A stretch of 64,000 nucleotides of DNA. It comes from Tenacibaculum sp. 190524A05c (GTDB taxonomy: Bacteria > Bacteroidota > Bacteroidia > Flavobacteriales > Flavobacteriaceae). Both the position numbers and the translations under genes were made by a program. The number at the start of each line of letters is the position of its first letter. Within the stretch, counting starts at the first letter, position 1. The stretch is from contig NZ_OZ038523.1 in assembly GCF_964036595.1 (NCBI RefSeq), positions 3,044,501 to 3,108,500 on the forward strand, in the 5' to 3' direction. The notes below the pieces were generated by a model. The model was not told the origin of the DNA and searched no databases. It saw only the letters and a program-made list of their open reading frames with translations. Shown one piece after another: positions 37,821 through 47,505 of the stretch.

Positions 37821-39506
37821 TTATTTTAAATCTTTTAATTGTAATTGCAATGATGTGCGTCCATTCCACGTGTTTTCATCTAATTGATAAAGGATATCGA
37901 AATCATTATTAATATGATCTATTTTATCACCAAGACTAAATCCAATAGCATTTATCACACTTTCTGGTTTCCCTTGAAACAAACTTAATTTTAAATGTGT
38001 TTTATCTTGACCAACACGTTTTCCATATCCATTATCTCTTACAGATGAACTTTTAAATATTGGTTTTCTGTTCTCTGGTCCAAAAGGAGCCATTTGTTGT
38101 AATATCCTATAAAATTTTGGAGAGATGTCTGAGAACTCAAGTTCGGTATCAACAACAATTTCTGGAGTTAGAAGGTCTTCATCAATTGAATTTTTAACCA
38201 CCTCTTCAAACTTGTTTTTAAAACTTTCGTAATTCTCAGGTAGGATTGTTAATCCTGCTGCATATTTGTGTCCACCAAATTGCTCTATAAACTCTGAGCA
38301 TTTATGAAGTGCATCATAAACATCAAACCCTTTTACAGATCTTGCAGATGCAGCAAGTTTTCCTTCACTTTTTGTAAAAACAATTGTAGGTCTATAATAG
38401 GTTTCTGTTAAACGAGAAGCTACAATACCAATTACACCCTTATGCCAGTCTTCATCGTAAACAACTGTGGTGAATCTTTCAATTTCATCGTTTTCTTCAA
38501 TTTGAACTAAAGCTGCAGCTGTAATTTCTTTATCTAACTCTTTACGATGACCATTAAATTCTTCAATTGCAGTTGCTATTTCTGAAGCTAATTCTTCATT
38601 TGATGAGGTTAGTAATTCAACAGCATAATTCGCATGTTTAATTCTACCAGCAGCGTTAATTCTTGGAGCAATTATAAAAACAACATCAGAAATTGTAAGT
38701 TCTTTTTTCTCGAGATTTTTGATTAACGCATGAATTCCAATTCTAGGTTGTTCGTTTATTACTTTTAAACCATAATACGCTAAGATTCTATTTTCTCCAG
38801 TCATCGGTACAATGTCCGCAGCGATGGCAGTGGCAACTAAATCCAGTAATGGTAATAATTCATCAAGTTCTTTATTTCCTTTAGAAGCCAGTGCTTGAAT
38901 TAATTTAAAACCTACACCACAACCACAAAGTTCTTTATACGGATATTCACAATCCACTCGTTTTGGATTTAAAACTGCCGTTGCTTTAGGGATTTCATCT
39001 CCTGGTTTATGATGATCACAAATTATAAAGTCAATTCCTTTTTCTTTTGCATATGCTACTTTTTCAATTGCTTTTATTCCACAGTCTAATGCAATAATTA
39101 AACTAAAATCATTGTCAGCAGCAAAATCAATTCCTTGATATGAAACACCATATCCTTCTTTATATCTATCAGGGATATAAGTTGCGATGTTTGAATATTG
39201 CTGTTTCAAATAGGTGTACATTAATGATACTGATGTAGTTCCATCAACATCATAATCTCCATAGATTAAAATCTGTTCGTTGTTTTGAATGGCTTTTTCA
39301 ATTCGAGATACCGCTTTTTCCATATCCTTCATTAAAAAAGGATCATGTAAATCTTCTAAAGAAGGTCTGAAAAAGTGTTTGGCTTCATCGAAAGAGGTAA
39401 TTCCTCTTTGGACTAAAATAGAAGCCAATTTCGTGTTAATAGATAATTCATGAGCTAATTTTTTTGTAGTTGCCGAATCTGGCTTTGATTTAAGTTTCCA
39501 TCGCAT
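37821..39506 (-). CDS. recJ: single-stranded-DNA-specific exonuclease RecJ
   Basis: 5'-3' exonuclease acting on single-stranded DNA in recombination and mismatch repair, 561 residues. DHH-family motifs: LIYGDYDVDGTTSVSLMY (about 80-97), LIIALDCGIKA, FIICDHHKPGD (the DHH motif, about 160) and the DHHA1 segment EQFGGHKYAAGLTI (about 405). The C-terminal OB-fold (about 455-561) has MAPFGPENRKPIF at its start. Length is normal. It diverges from the lectin-like surface protein gene. Confidence 0.96.
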   Translation of the reverse strand: MRWKLKSKPDSATTKKLAHELSINTKLASILVQRGITSFDEAKHFFRPSLEDLHDPFLMKDMEKAVSRIEKAIQNNEQILIYGDYDVDGTTSVSLMYTYLKQQYSNIATYIPDRYKEGYGVSYQGIDFAADNDFSLIIALDCGIKAIEKVAYAKEKGIDFIICDHHKPGDEIPKATAVLNPKRVDCEYPYKELCGCGVGFKLIQALASKGNKELDELLPLLDLVATAIAADIVPMTGENRILAYYGLKVINEQPRIGIHALIKNLEKKELTISDVVFIIAPRINAAGRIKHANYAVELLTSSNEELASEIATAIEEFNGHRKELDKEITAAALVQIEENDEIERFTTVVYDEDWHKGVIGIVASRLTETYYRPTIVFTKSEGKLAASARSVKGFDVYDALHKCSEFIEQFGGHKYAAGLTILPENYESFKNKFEEVVKNSIDEDLLTPEIVVDTELEFSDISPKFYRILQQMAPFGPENRKPIFKSSSVRDNGYGKRVGQDKTHLKLSLFQGKPESVINAIGFSLGDKIDHINNDFDILYQLDENTWNGRTSLQLQLKDLK

Positions 39507-39520
39507 AATTTTAAAAAACG

Positions 39521-39528
39521 TAAATTTG
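39521..39528 (+). promoter_or_regulatory. -7 promoter element of the lectin-like surface protein gene
   Basis: TAAATTTG matches TAnnTTTG and lies 30 bases upstream of ATG 39559 in the recJ divergent gap. Confidence 0.55.
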
Positions 39529-39558
39529 TTTTAACGGGTAAAAGTAATTCATTCATAT

Positions 39559-41712
39559 ATGAAATCAAAGAAACTGATATTTGGTGTTGTTGTTTTATTG
39601 TTGTTTCAGTTCAAGGTTTTATGTCAAAATAAGCCTCCCGTTTTAACTGCATCAGGTGATCAAGTATATTGTCCTTTATCACAAATCCCGGTAGTTACAA
39701 GTTTTAATATCACAGATGAAGATGATACCACAGTTGAATTCTTTTCAATTCAAATTTCATCTAATTATGATTCAAATAGAGATATTCTTCGGTTAATAGG
39801 AAGTCATCCAAACATCGTTTCGACATGGGATGATAGAGAAGGTAAATTAACTCTTAATGGAATTGGAGGTAGTTCAATCTCACATTCAGATTTGATTAGT
39901 GCTGTCAATCAAGTTGTTTTTGAAAGTACAAATCAGAATATCTCTGGAGAAAAATTATTTTCATTAACCATTGGAAATGCAAACTATTTACCCTCAACTC
40001 AACATTATTATGAGTTTATTCCAGATGTAGGAATTTCTTGGTCTCAAGCGAAAACACTTGCAGAAAATAGAACATATTTTGGATTGCGAGGATATTTAAC
40101 AACAATAACTTCTTTAGACGAAGCTAATTTTGTTGGAGAACAATCAAGCGGAGCAGGTTGGATTGGTGGCACAGATGAAGAAACTGAAGGAGTTTGGAAA
40201 TGGGCAACAGGTCCGGAAATGGGAACCGTTTTTTGGAATGGAAATGCATCAGGATCTTCACCGAATTTTGCATTTTGGAACAAAGACGAGCCAAACAATT
40301 TTAATGGTAATGAGGATTATGCTCATATCACAGATGATTCTGTGGGAACAATAGGTTCTTGGAATGATTTACCCTTAAATGGAGATACAGGTGTTTATGA
40401 GCCTAAAGGATATATTGTTGAATATGGTGGTTGGCCAGATGATCCGGTTCTTAATATTTCTGCAATTACACGAATCTATTTGCCCGAAATTACTACCGTA
40501 TCAGAAGGTTCAACTTGTGGGTCAGGTTCCGTTACACTTTCAGCTACTTCCTCTGGAGGAACTATTTTATGGTATGATAGTGCAGTTGGAGGAAACTTAA
40601 TGGGAACAGGAAATAATTTTACGACACCAGTTTTAAATACGTCTCAAAATTTTTATGTTACAACAACCGTTCCTGGATGTACTTCTTCCTCTAGAGTTGA
40701 CGTGTTGGCTACTGTAAATACATTACCAACTATAACAAGTACTGAAAACGGTTTTGTTTGTGGTAATTCCGGAACAGTAATTTTGAAAGCTACTCCATCT
40801 GAAGGAACAGTTCGTTGGTACGATTCGATTTCGAGTACTACACCAGTTTTTGTTGGTAATAACTATGAAGTAACTATTAGTTCTAATATGGATTATTTTG
40901 TTGAAGCGGTAAATTCAAAAGGTTGTGTTTCTTCTGGGAGGACTACCGTTTCTGCTACAGTTAATAATGCTGTTCCTGATTTTGATATAGAAGAACGTAA
41001 TATTTTGTGTTTAAATACGGGGAGTTTGGAACTATCAATTACCAATCCATCAAGTGTAAATAATGTATATACTTGGACGGATGAAGAAGGGAATTCAATC
41101 TCCAGTTTAGAAACAGCAAGCATTACTAAGTCAGGAATTTATTTTGTTCAGGCGACTTCAACTTTTGGATGCAAATCAGAAATTAAAGAAATAGAGGTTA
41201 TAGAATCTGAAATAGCTTCAATTAAAATCGAACAAATGTTCATTGCTGATGATTCAGATAACAATTCCATTCTAGTGAATAATGAAAGCTTAGGAACAGG
41301 AACATATGAGTTTTCTTTGGATAACATCAATTATCAAGATGATGGTTCCTTTCAAAACCTACAGCCTGGAATTTATTCACTGTATATTAGAGATAAAAAA
41401 GGATGTGGAACTGCGATTTTTGAGTTTTCTGTATTCAATTATCCTTCATTCTTTACACCAAATAATGATGGTGTTAAAGATAAATGGTTTGTAGAAGGGT
41501 ATAATAGACAAGAATATACCTCTTCGAAAGTCCAAATCTTTAATAGATTCGGAAAACTGTTGTATCAAACTTCAGAATCTAGTCAAAATTGGGACGGAAC
41601 CTATAATGGAAATATTCTACCTTCAGATACGTATTGGTTTTTAATAGAAGTAACTGATAAAAGTGGTAGAATAATTCAGAAAAGAGGACCTCTTAGTTTA
41701 TTGAGAAAATAA
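39559..41712 (+). CDS. T9SS type B secreted protein with C-type lectin-like and Ig-like domains
   Basis: 717 residues: signal peptide (about 1-22), a cadherin-like N-terminal region (about 25-140), and a C-type lectin-like domain (about 150-300; YYEFIPDVGISWSQAKTLAENR, AGWIGGTDEETEGVWKW, KDEPNNFNGNEDYAHI, SWNDLP). Two Ig-like modules with WYDS motifs follow (about 315-470), then another beta domain. The last 90 residues form a gliding-motility-type C-terminal signal (FFTPNNDGVKDKWFVEG, IFNRFGKLLYQ, WDGTYNGNILPSDTYWF), so the type IX system should secrete and surface-attach it. The EPN triplet suggests calcium-dependent, mannose-type sugar binding. An adhesin role is likely. Confidence 0.9.
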   Translation: MKSKKLIFGVVVLLLFQFKVLCQNKPPVLTASGDQVYCPLSQIPVVTSFNITDEDDTTVEFFSIQISSNYDSNRDILRLIGSHPNIVSTWDDREGKLTLNGIGGSSISHSDLISAVNQVVFESTNQNISGEKLFSLTIGNANYLPSTQHYYEFIPDVGISWSQAKTLAENRTYFGLRGYLTTITSLDEANFVGEQSSGAGWIGGTDEETEGVWKWATGPEMGTVFWNGNASGSSPNFAFWNKDEPNNFNGNEDYAHITDDSVGTIGSWNDLPLNGDTGVYEPKGYIVEYGGWPDDPVLNISAITRIYLPEITTVSEGSTCGSGSVTLSATSSGGTILWYDSAVGGNLMGTGNNFTTPVLNTSQNFYVTTTVPGCTSSSRVDVLATVNTLPTITSTENGFVCGNSGTVILKATPSEGTVRWYDSISSTTPVFVGNNYEVTISSNMDYFVEAVNSKGCVSSGRTTVSATVNNAVPDFDIEERNILCLNTGSLELSITNPSSVNNVYTWTDEEGNSISSLETASITKSGIYFVQATSTFGCKSEIKEIEVIESEIASIKIEQMFIADDSDNNSILVNNESLGTGTYEFSLDNINYQDDGSFQNLQPGIYSLYIRDKKGCGTAIFEFSVFNYPSFFTPNNDGVKDKWFVEGYNRQEYTSSKVQIFNRFGKLLYQTSESSQNWDGTYNGNILPSDTYWFLIEVTDKSGRIIQKRGPLSLLRK

Positions 41713-41716
41713 ATGC

Positions 41717-42139
41717 TTAGGAATTAAAGATAATTTCAGTAGTTACGGTTGCAAATTGTCTGAACATTTCCATAACTCCACAATACTTATCTATTGATAA
41801 ACTAACCACTTTTGTTAATTTTTCTTGATCGAGATCCTTTCCTTCAAAAAAGTATTTTACATGAACTTTATCATAATATTTCGGATGTTCATCTGTTAAG
41901 TTGGCTTCAACAACTATTCTTAAATCTTCAAAAGAAGTTCTCATTTTTTCAGCGATCATAACTACGTCTAAACCAGAGCATCCAGCTAAAGATGATAGCA
42001 TTAATGCTTTTGGAGATGCTCCGACTTCGTTTCCTCCATTTACAAAAGAGGTGTCCATTAAAACCTGAGCTCCGTTAGGATTATCGCTTTTAAATAATAA
42101 ATTTTTCTTCCATTCTGTAGTTACAATATTCGATGCCAT
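41717..42139 (-). CDS. OsmC-family protein
   Basis: 140-residue OsmC/Ohr-like thiol peroxidase. The two redox-active cysteines occupy the expected places: LSSLAGCSGLDVVMIAEKM (about 54) and SIDKYCGVMEMF (about 122), the latter in the shorter YhfA-like arrangement. The family reduces organic hydroperoxides; this subgroup is not well characterised. Its promoter region faces the AhpD-like gene, so both may belong to an oxidative-stress response. The stop lies 4 bases from the convergent lectin-like gene. Confidence 0.9.
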   Translation of the reverse strand: MASNIVTTEWKKNLLFKSDNPNGAQVLMDTSFVNGGNEVGASPKALMLSSLAGCSGLDVVMIAEKMRTSFEDLRIVVEANLTDEHPKYYDKVHVKYFFEGKDLDQEKLTKVVSLSIDKYCGVMEMFRQFATVTTEIIFNS

Positions 42140-42194
42140 ATGAGATTTTTTTCGTTACTTGTGTCGAATTACAAAACTACTTAAAAAATAAATT

Positions 42195-42785
42195 ATGCCA
42201 TTAGTTACACCGTTAGATCCTAATCATGATGAGGAAACAAAAAGGTTGTCAGACTTTTATAATGAAACTTTAGGTTTCTGCCCAAACTCGGTATTGACAA
42301 TGCAAAGAAGACCAGATATATCTAAAGCATTTATTAACTTAAATAAAGCAGTAATGGCTAATCATGGTCGCGTTACTTCTGCATTAAAAAGAATGATTGC
42401 TTGGGTAAGTAGTAATGCTACAGGTTGTAGATATTGCCAGGCTCATGCTATTAGAGCTGCAGAGCGTTATGGAGCAGAACAAGAAAAATTAGATAATATT
42501 TGGGAATATAAAACTCATCCTGCTTTTTCTGAAGCAGAAAGAGCTGCGTTAGATTTTTCATTAGCAGCTTCAGTAGTACCAAATGTTGTTGATGAAACAA
42601 TTAAAGCTCGTTTGTATGAACACTGGAATGAAGGCGAAATTGTTGAGATGTTAGGTGTTATTTCATTATTCGGTTACTTAAACCGTTGGAATGACTCTAT
42701 GGGAACAAGTATTGAAGATGGTGCGGTTGAAAGTGGAGAACAGTATTTAGGAAAACATGGATGGAATAAAGGAAAGCACGTATAA
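42195..42785 (+). CDS. carboxymuconolactone decarboxylase-family (AhpD-like) peroxidase-related enzyme
   Basis: 196 residues, all-helical. The AhpD-type active site is CRYCQAHAIRAAERYG (about 78-93), with Cys-x2-Cys and a His three residues on. The rest (MIAWVSSNATG, AALDFSLAASVVPNVVD, IVEMLGVISLFGYLNRWND) fits the peroxidase-related branch of the carboxymuconolactone decarboxylase family. It probably reduces peroxides or reacts with thiols. It diverges from the OsmC gene, with 55 bases between starts. A terminator follows. Confidence 0.88.
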   Translation: MPLVTPLDPNHDEETKRLSDFYNETLGFCPNSVLTMQRRPDISKAFINLNKAVMANHGRVTSALKRMIAWVSSNATGCRYCQAHAIRAAERYGAEQEKLDNIWEYKTHPAFSEAERAALDFSLAASVVPNVVDETIKARLYEHWNEGEIVEMLGVISLFGYLNRWNDSMGTSIEDGAVESGEQYLGKHGWNKGKHV

Positions 42786-42813
42786 TCTGTTTTCAAAAAT
42801 TCTATAAAAAATA

Positions 42814-42840
42814 AAAGCTCGCAATTTGCGAGCTTTTTTT
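42814..42840. terminator. bidirectional terminator between AhpD-like and mscL genes
   Basis: AAAGCTCGCAA and TTGCGAGCTTT pair perfectly around a single central base, followed by T on the plus strand. Suitable A runs also serve the minus-strand gene. Confidence 0.88.
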
Positions 42841-42865
42841 ATGTAGTAGTTAAAAGAAAAACTAA

Positions 42866-43279
42866 TTAGTTTTTCTTTAATAAGTCTCTAATTTCAGCTA
42901 ATAACTCTTCTTGAGTAGGACCTGCTGGTGGAGCTGGTGCTTCCTCTTCTTTTTTCTTCATGGCGTTAACACCTTTTACAATCATAAACATTACAAATGC
43001 TACAATAATAAAATCGATAACATTAGTAATAAATTCACCGTATAATACAGCAACTTCACCACTAACTTTACCTGTTAAATCATCTGCAACTCCTTCTTTA
43101 ATTACATACTTTAAATTTTTAAAGTCAGCATTAAATAAAAGTCCGATTAAAGGAGAAACTATTCCTCCTGTAAATGAAGCAACAACTTTGTTGAAGGCAG
43201 CACCCATTACGAAACCAACCGCAATGTCTACTAAATTACCTTTCATGGCAAAGTCCTTAAACTCTTTTAACATTCCCAT
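42866..43279 (-). CDS. mscL: large-conductance mechanosensitive channel
   Basis: 137-residue inner-membrane channel that opens under membrane tension to release solutes. The N-terminal LKEFKDFAMKGNLVDIAVGFVMGAAFNKVVASF (helix 1, about 4-36) and second helix VIDFIIVAFVMFMIVKGVNAMKKKEEEAPAPP (about 86-118) are diagnostic. The C-terminal helical bundle follows. An ATG two codons downstream is an alternative start. Monocistronic by appearance. Confidence 0.97.
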   Translation of the reverse strand: MGMLKEFKDFAMKGNLVDIAVGFVMGAAFNKVVASFTGGIVSPLIGLLFNADFKNLKYVIKEGVADDLTGKVSGEVAVLYGEFITNVIDFIIVAFVMFMIVKGVNAMKKKEEEAPAPPAGPTQEELLAEIRDLLKKN

Positions 43280-43323
43280 ATGTTTTTGTTTTTGATTATT
43301 TAGAAGGGTAATTTAAGAAAAAA

Positions 43324-44424
43324 TTAACGTTTCACCAATCTTTTGATTCTCTGCGATAATGCAGTTAAGATCTCGTAAGGAATGGTTTCACATTTATGAG
43401 CCATATATTCAATATGCTGTTGATGATTAAATACAATTACTTCGTCACCTTCTTTACATTCAATTTTAGTTACATCTGCCATTATCATATCCATACAAAC
43501 ATTTCCGATAATTGGTGCAGGTTGCCCATTGATAATTACGAATCCGTTTTTATTTCCCAAGCGTCGAGAAATTCCGTCTGCATGGCCAACTGGTATCGTA
43601 GCACTTTTGGTAACTTTATTTGCCACAAAAGCTCTGTTATATCCTACGGTTTCACCAGGTTGAATTACATGGATTTGAGAAATAATAGATTTTAGAGTGT
43701 GCGTATTTTTTAGTTGGGCTGTTTCGTTTGGTGTATTACTAAATCCGTATAAACCAATCCCTATTCTTACCATATCAAATTGTGCTTGCGGATAATGTAC
43801 AACTCCTGATGTATTTAAAATATGAATCATCGGTTCGTAACCAAGGTGAGAATAAATTTGCTTTACGATATAAGCAAAATTATTAATTTGATTCACCGTA
43901 AATTCTTGCTCATTTAAATCCTCACTTGCTGCTAAGTGTGAAAAGATAGACTGTACAACAACGTGATTTGTTTTCTTTAATTCTGAAATTATATTTGGAA
44001 TATCAGTATGCCAGAAACCTAATCTATTTAATCCAGTATTGAACTTTATATGAATTGGGTAATTCATTAAAGGAACCTGATCTGCATATGCCAAGAAAGC
44101 TTCAAAAATCTTAAAGTTGTATAAGTTTGGTTCTAATCGATATCTAACAATATCTTCTATATTTTGAATTTGAGGATGTAAAACCAATATTGGAGTATCA
44201 ATACCCGCTTCTCTTAATGCGATACCTTCACTAGAGTAGGCAACAGAAAAATAATCAACGTGATCTTTTACAATCTTAGCTATTTCAACAGCTTCACTTC
44301 CATATCCAAAAGCTTTTACAACCGCTAATATTTTAGTTTGTGGTTGTAATTTTTGTTTGAAAAACTGAAGATTATGCAAAACTGCATTTGCATCTATTTC
44401 TAAAACTGTTACATGATTATTCAT
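43324..44424 (-). CDS. alr: alanine racemase
   Basis: Makes D-alanine for peptidoglycan. 366 residues with the PLP lysine in [18 protein letters not shown] (about 38) and the catalytic tyrosine in [12 protein letters not shown] (about 257). [14 protein letters not shown] and [11 protein letters not shown] are typical. In many Bacteroidota the racemase is fused to MurF; here it is a stand-alone domain of normal size. Its ATG overlaps the thymidine kinase stop (ATGA), so the pair is translationally coupled. Confidence 0.96.
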   Translation of the reverse strand: MNNHVTVLEIDANAVLHNLQFFKQKLQPQTKILAVVKAFGYGSEAVEIAKIVKDHVDYFSVAYSSEGIALREAGIDTPILVLHPQIQNIEDIVRYRLEPNLYNFKIFEAFLAYADQVPLMNYPIHIKFNTGLNRLGFWHTDIPNIISELKKTNHVVVQSIFSHLAASEDLNEQEFTVNQINNFAYIVKQIYSHLGYEPMIHILNTSGVVHYPQAQFDMVRIGIGLYGFSNTPNETAQLKNTHTLKSIISQIHVIQPGETVGYNRAFVANKVTKSATIPVGHADGISRRLGNKNGFVIINGQPAPIIGNVCMDMIMADVTKIECKEGDEVIVFNHQQHIEYMAHKCETIPYEILTALSQRIKRLVKR

Positions 44425-45029
44425 TCTTCCTCCTCTATTTTTTGAATACTTTGTTCTTTTAGGGCTTTATAGTAAGCGGCTCTACTTAGTGGTTCGTATT
44501 CTTGAGTTTCCCCAAGCATAACAATGTTTTCTCCTTCTGCTTTTCTAAAGCTGTAATGTGCTAAATTTCCTGTTCTAGTGCATACCGCATGAACCTTAGT
44601 TACGTACTCTGCAGTAGCCATTAGTGCTGGCATTGGGCCAAACGGATTTCCTTTAAAATCCATATCTAATCCTGCTACAATTACACGAATACCTCTATTT
44701 GCAAGATCATTACAAACAGCAACTATTTCATCATCAAAAAATTGCGCTTCGTCAATTCCTACAACATCAACATTATTCGCTAATAATCTTATGTTAGCAG
44801 ACGCTGGTACCGGAGTAGAACGGATTCTATTATCATTATGAGAAACTACTTCTTCCTCATCATAACGAGTATCAATTGCAGGTTTAAAAATCTCAACTCT
44901 TTGCTTTGCAAATTTCGCTCTTTTTAATCTACGAATAAGTTCTTCGGTTTTGCCAGAAAACATTGAGCCACAAATTACCTCAATCCACCCAAATTGTTCT
45001 GTATGATTTACTGTGTTTTCAAGAAACAT
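44421..45029 (-). CDS. tdk: thymidine kinase
   Basis: Type II thymidine kinase of the salvage pathway, 202 residues. The P-loop is [19 protein letters not shown] (about 20-38), the Walker B is [12 protein letters not shown] (about 90-101), and the lasso loop is [16 protein letters not shown]. Only one Cys remains at the first zinc pair position, where zinc-binding forms have Cys-x2-Cys. Zinc binding may therefore be lost, as in some relatives. It is the first gene of an operon with alr. Confidence 0.95.
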   Translation of the reverse strand: MFLENTVNHTEQFGWIEVICGSMFSGKTEELIRRLKRAKFAKQRVEIFKPAIDTRYDEEEVVSHNDNRIRSTPVPASANIRLLANNVDVVGIDEAQFFDDEIVAVCNDLANRGIRVIVAGLDMDFKGNPFGPMPALMATAEYVTKVHAVCTRTGNLAHYSFRKAEGENIVMLGETQEYEPLSRAAYYKALKEQSIQKIEEEE

Positions 45030-45129
45030 TTTGTAATTTTAATGCTCAATTAGTTATTTTTGCTTTGCTTTTAACAAACAACAAATTTATTAAAATTTAA
45101 AGGCAAAAATTAAAACCTACAAATAACTT

Positions 45130-46074
45130 ATGCACAAAAAATTAGCGTCTGATTTAACTAGTTTAGCACACAGCATCTTACAGATGAAAAATAAAGAAGA
45201 TGTTTTAGCACTTAAAGAAAAAGCATACGAGGTTTATGAAAAATTAGCGCTTTTAGCTTATGTGGAAGAGTATATAAATACAACTCCACAAGCAAAAGAA
45301 ACGAAAGCAGAGCTAATTGAAAAAATTGAGCAGTCTTCTGTGATTGCAAAAGAGACTGAAGTATTGGTTGCCACTGATAAGTCAATTGTAGAACAAGAAC
45401 AGGTTCAACTTGCTGAAGAAGTAAAGGAAGAAGTTATTGAATTAGTGGAAGAGTCTCTTGAAGAAACAATTGTTGAAACTCAGCTAGAGAGTCCAGTTCA
45501 GGAAGAAGAAATCGATACACCAGAAAATTTAACAGAAGAGATTCTTGAAGAAGAGGTTGTTCAGGGTGAAATTGATCAAGAGGAAAATAAAGTAGATGAA
45601 CCTGTAGAAGAGGTGGCAGAAACAAAACAGGTTGTTGAAGAAATTGTAGAACAACCATTCGATGAATTAGAAAACCTATTATTTGGTGAAGAAGAGATAT
45701 TTGTAGAATCACCAGATGCCAAGAAAATAGAAGATCATGATGCTCAACCAACTTTGGAAGATGAGCTTCAAGATACATTACCTGTTGATGTAATGGCTGA
45801 TTTATTTCAGAAAGTTGAACCTCAAAAAACGGTAAATGATTTATTGCAAAACACAATTAAAATCGATTTAAATGATCGTATTGCTTTTGTAAATCATCTA
45901 TTTGCAGGAGATCAAGCTAACTTTAATAGAGTGGTGTCTCAATTAAATACCTTTAAGACAGAAAAAGAAGCAAAGAGTTTTATCAGTAAAATGGTAAAAC
46001 CTGATTATGACTGGAGTGATAAGGAAGAATACGAAACACGTTTATTAGAAATTATTGAGCGTCGTTTCGCGTAA
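45130..46074 (+). CDS. acidic low-complexity protein with conserved C-terminal domain, function unknown
   Basis: 314 residues, no signal peptide. A helical N-terminus (about 1-60) is followed by about 140 residues dominated by Glu and Val (about 65-205), probably an extended or coiled-coil linker. A conserved-looking C-terminal domain (about 225-314) holds LNDRIAFVNHLFAGDQANFNRVVSQLNTF and PDYDWSDKEEYETRLLEIIERRF. Such proteins occur across Flavobacteriia but I know no function. The linker length is likely to vary between strains. It is followed 20 bases later by the DUF6165 gene. Confidence 0.75.
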   Translation: MHKKLASDLTSLAHSILQMKNKEDVLALKEKAYEVYEKLALLAYVEEYINTTPQAKETKAELIEKIEQSSVIAKETEVLVATDKSIVEQEQVQLAEEVKEEVIELVEESLEETIVETQLESPVQEEEIDTPENLTEEILEEEVVQGEIDQEENKVDEPVEEVAETKQVVEEIVEQPFDELENLLFGEEEIFVESPDAKKIEDHDAQPTLEDELQDTLPVDVMADLFQKVEPQKTVNDLLQNTIKIDLNDRIAFVNHLFAGDQANFNRVVSQLNTFKTEKEAKSFISKMVKPDYDWSDKEEYETRLLEIIERRFA

Positions 46075-46094
46075 ATTTATTTTAAGATTATTAT

Positions 46095-46487
46095 ATGAAG
46101 ATAGAAGTATCTAACGGAGAGATAGTAGATAAGTACACGATTTTAGAAATTAAACTTTCTGAAATTAAGGATGAGAAGAAATTAGCTAATGTTCAACATG
46201 AATATGATGTGTTGAGTCCAATTATTGAACTTATCTATAATGAAGTATCGGACAAATCTAAGTTGAAAGATTTACATAATAACTTGTTAACCATTAATAA
46301 GAAATTATGGAAGATCGAGGATGATATTCGTGAGTGTGAACGCAAAAAAGATTTTGGACAGACTTTTATCGATTTAGCTCGAGCTGTTTATTTTACTAAT
46401 GATGATAGATCTGTAGTGAAGAAAGATATTAATATTCTTACAGGTTCTGATTTAGTTGAAGAAAAATCATATGAAGATTACACATAA
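46095..46487 (+). CDS. DUF6165-like family protein
   Basis: 130 residues, predicted as mostly helical and coiled-coil, cytoplasmic. The N-terminal VSNGEIVDKYTILEIKLSEIKDEKKLANVQHEYDVL and KKLWKIEDDIRECERKKDF match what I recall of DUF6165, which is sometimes found with glycosyltransferase genes. No catalytic motif is evident. It is in the same direction as its neighbours, and its last 17 bases overlap the start of the DUF3089 gene, so the three genes from 45130 probably form one transcript. Confidence 0.8.
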   Translation: MKIEVSNGEIVDKYTILEIKLSEIKDEKKLANVQHEYDVLSPIIELIYNEVSDKSKLKDLHNNLLTINKKLWKIEDDIRECERKKDFGQTFIDLARAVYFTNDDRSVVKKDINILTGSDLVEEKSYEDYT

Positions 46488-47502
46488 ATTAATTTCATTA
46501 AGAAAACTTTACTTTTTACTTTTTATAGTTGTTTTTTACAACTGTAAATCTACTTACAAAACTCAGGCATTTTTAACTCAGAATATTCCTCCTAAGCCGG
46601 ATTATAACCTAGAGAGTTCTTGGGCGGTTTTACCTTGGAAATACACAGATGATTTTAAAGTTTATGCATCTAATCAATTAGATACATTAAAGGCAGATGT
46701 ATTTTACGTGTATCCTACATTAATTACAGATAAAAAAGATACACGTTGGAATGCTCCAATTACTGACGTCGAACAAAATGAAACCGTTGTAAATAAAGCA
46801 GTGTTAATGCAAGCATCTGCGTTTGCTTCTTCTGGAAAAGTTTATGTACCGTTTTATAGACAAGCGCATTTACGTTCATATAAGCTATATAAAGAAGGGG
46901 GAAAGGAAGCTCAAGAATTAGCATATTCGGATGTAAAAAGTGCTTTTGAGGTTTACTTAAAAAAGTATAATAAGGGTAGACCTATAATAATGGTAGGCCA
47001 CAGTCAAGGAACCACACATACATCAAGATTGTTAAAGGAGTTTTTTGATGGAAAACCATTACAAAAACAACTCATTGCCGCTTATATACCGGGTATCAGA
47101 GTTAAAACAAAAGATTTTAACGTTTTGAAAGTAATGAATTCACCAAATCAAACTGGTGGATATGTTTCTTGGAATACCTACAAGAGAAACAATTATCCTA
47201 AAAAAGATAAAGATTGGTATAAAGGATGTGTAACTACGAATCCAATTACTTGGAACGATTCCAATACGACTACATTAAATCAACATAAAGGCTTTTTATA
47301 CACAAACGGTAAAATTTACAGTAAAGCACTAACTGTTGAAATTACAGATGGATTAGTTTGGAGTACAAATCCAAAATTTCCATTGCGTTTTTTCATGTCA
47401 TTCTTAAAAAATTATCACGCGGGAGATATTAATTTATTTTGGCAAGATATCAGAGAGAATGCCAAGTTACGCGTTAATACTTGGTTAGCTACTGAACAAT
47501 AA
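46471..47502 (+). CDS. DUF3089 alpha/beta-hydrolase lipoprotein
   Basis: 343 residues from ATG 46471 (a TTG 15 bases earlier is ignored). The N-terminal hydrophobic segment ends in VVFYNC (Cys about 25), a likely lipoprotein site. The DUF3089 hydrolase domain shows LKADVFYVYPTL, YVPFYRQAHLRSY, DVKSAFEVYLKKYNKGRPI and the nucleophile elbow MVGHSQGTTHTSRLL (Ser about 174). Members are putative esterases or lipases with undefined substrates. It ends 3 bases from the convergent blh gene. Confidence 0.87.
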   Translation: MKITHKLISLRKLYFLLFIVVFYNCKSTYKTQAFLTQNIPPKPDYNLESSWAVLPWKYTDDFKVYASNQLDTLKADVFYVYPTLITDKKDTRWNAPITDVEQNETVVNKAVLMQASAFASSGKVYVPFYRQAHLRSYKLYKEGGKEAQELAYSDVKSAFEVYLKKYNKGRPIIMVGHSQGTTHTSRLLKEFFDGKPLQKQLIAAYIPGIRVKTKDFNVLKVMNSPNQTGGYVSWNTYKRNNYPKKDKDWYKGCVTTNPITWNDSNTTTLNQHKGFLYTNGKIYSKALTVEITDGLVWSTNPKFPLRFFMSFLKNYHAGDINLFWQDIRENAKLRVNTWLATEQ

Positions 47503-47505
47503 AGG

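Noticed and set aside
36915..45030. Phage, prophage or insertion sequence remnants
   Set aside because: No transposase, integrase, terminal inverted repeats or target duplications were seen here or elsewhere in the window.
45434..45856. 140-residue minus-strand frame opposite the Glu-rich gene
   Set aside because: It is the complement of low-complexity acidic codons and encodes an implausible Leu/His/Gln-rich sequence with no context.
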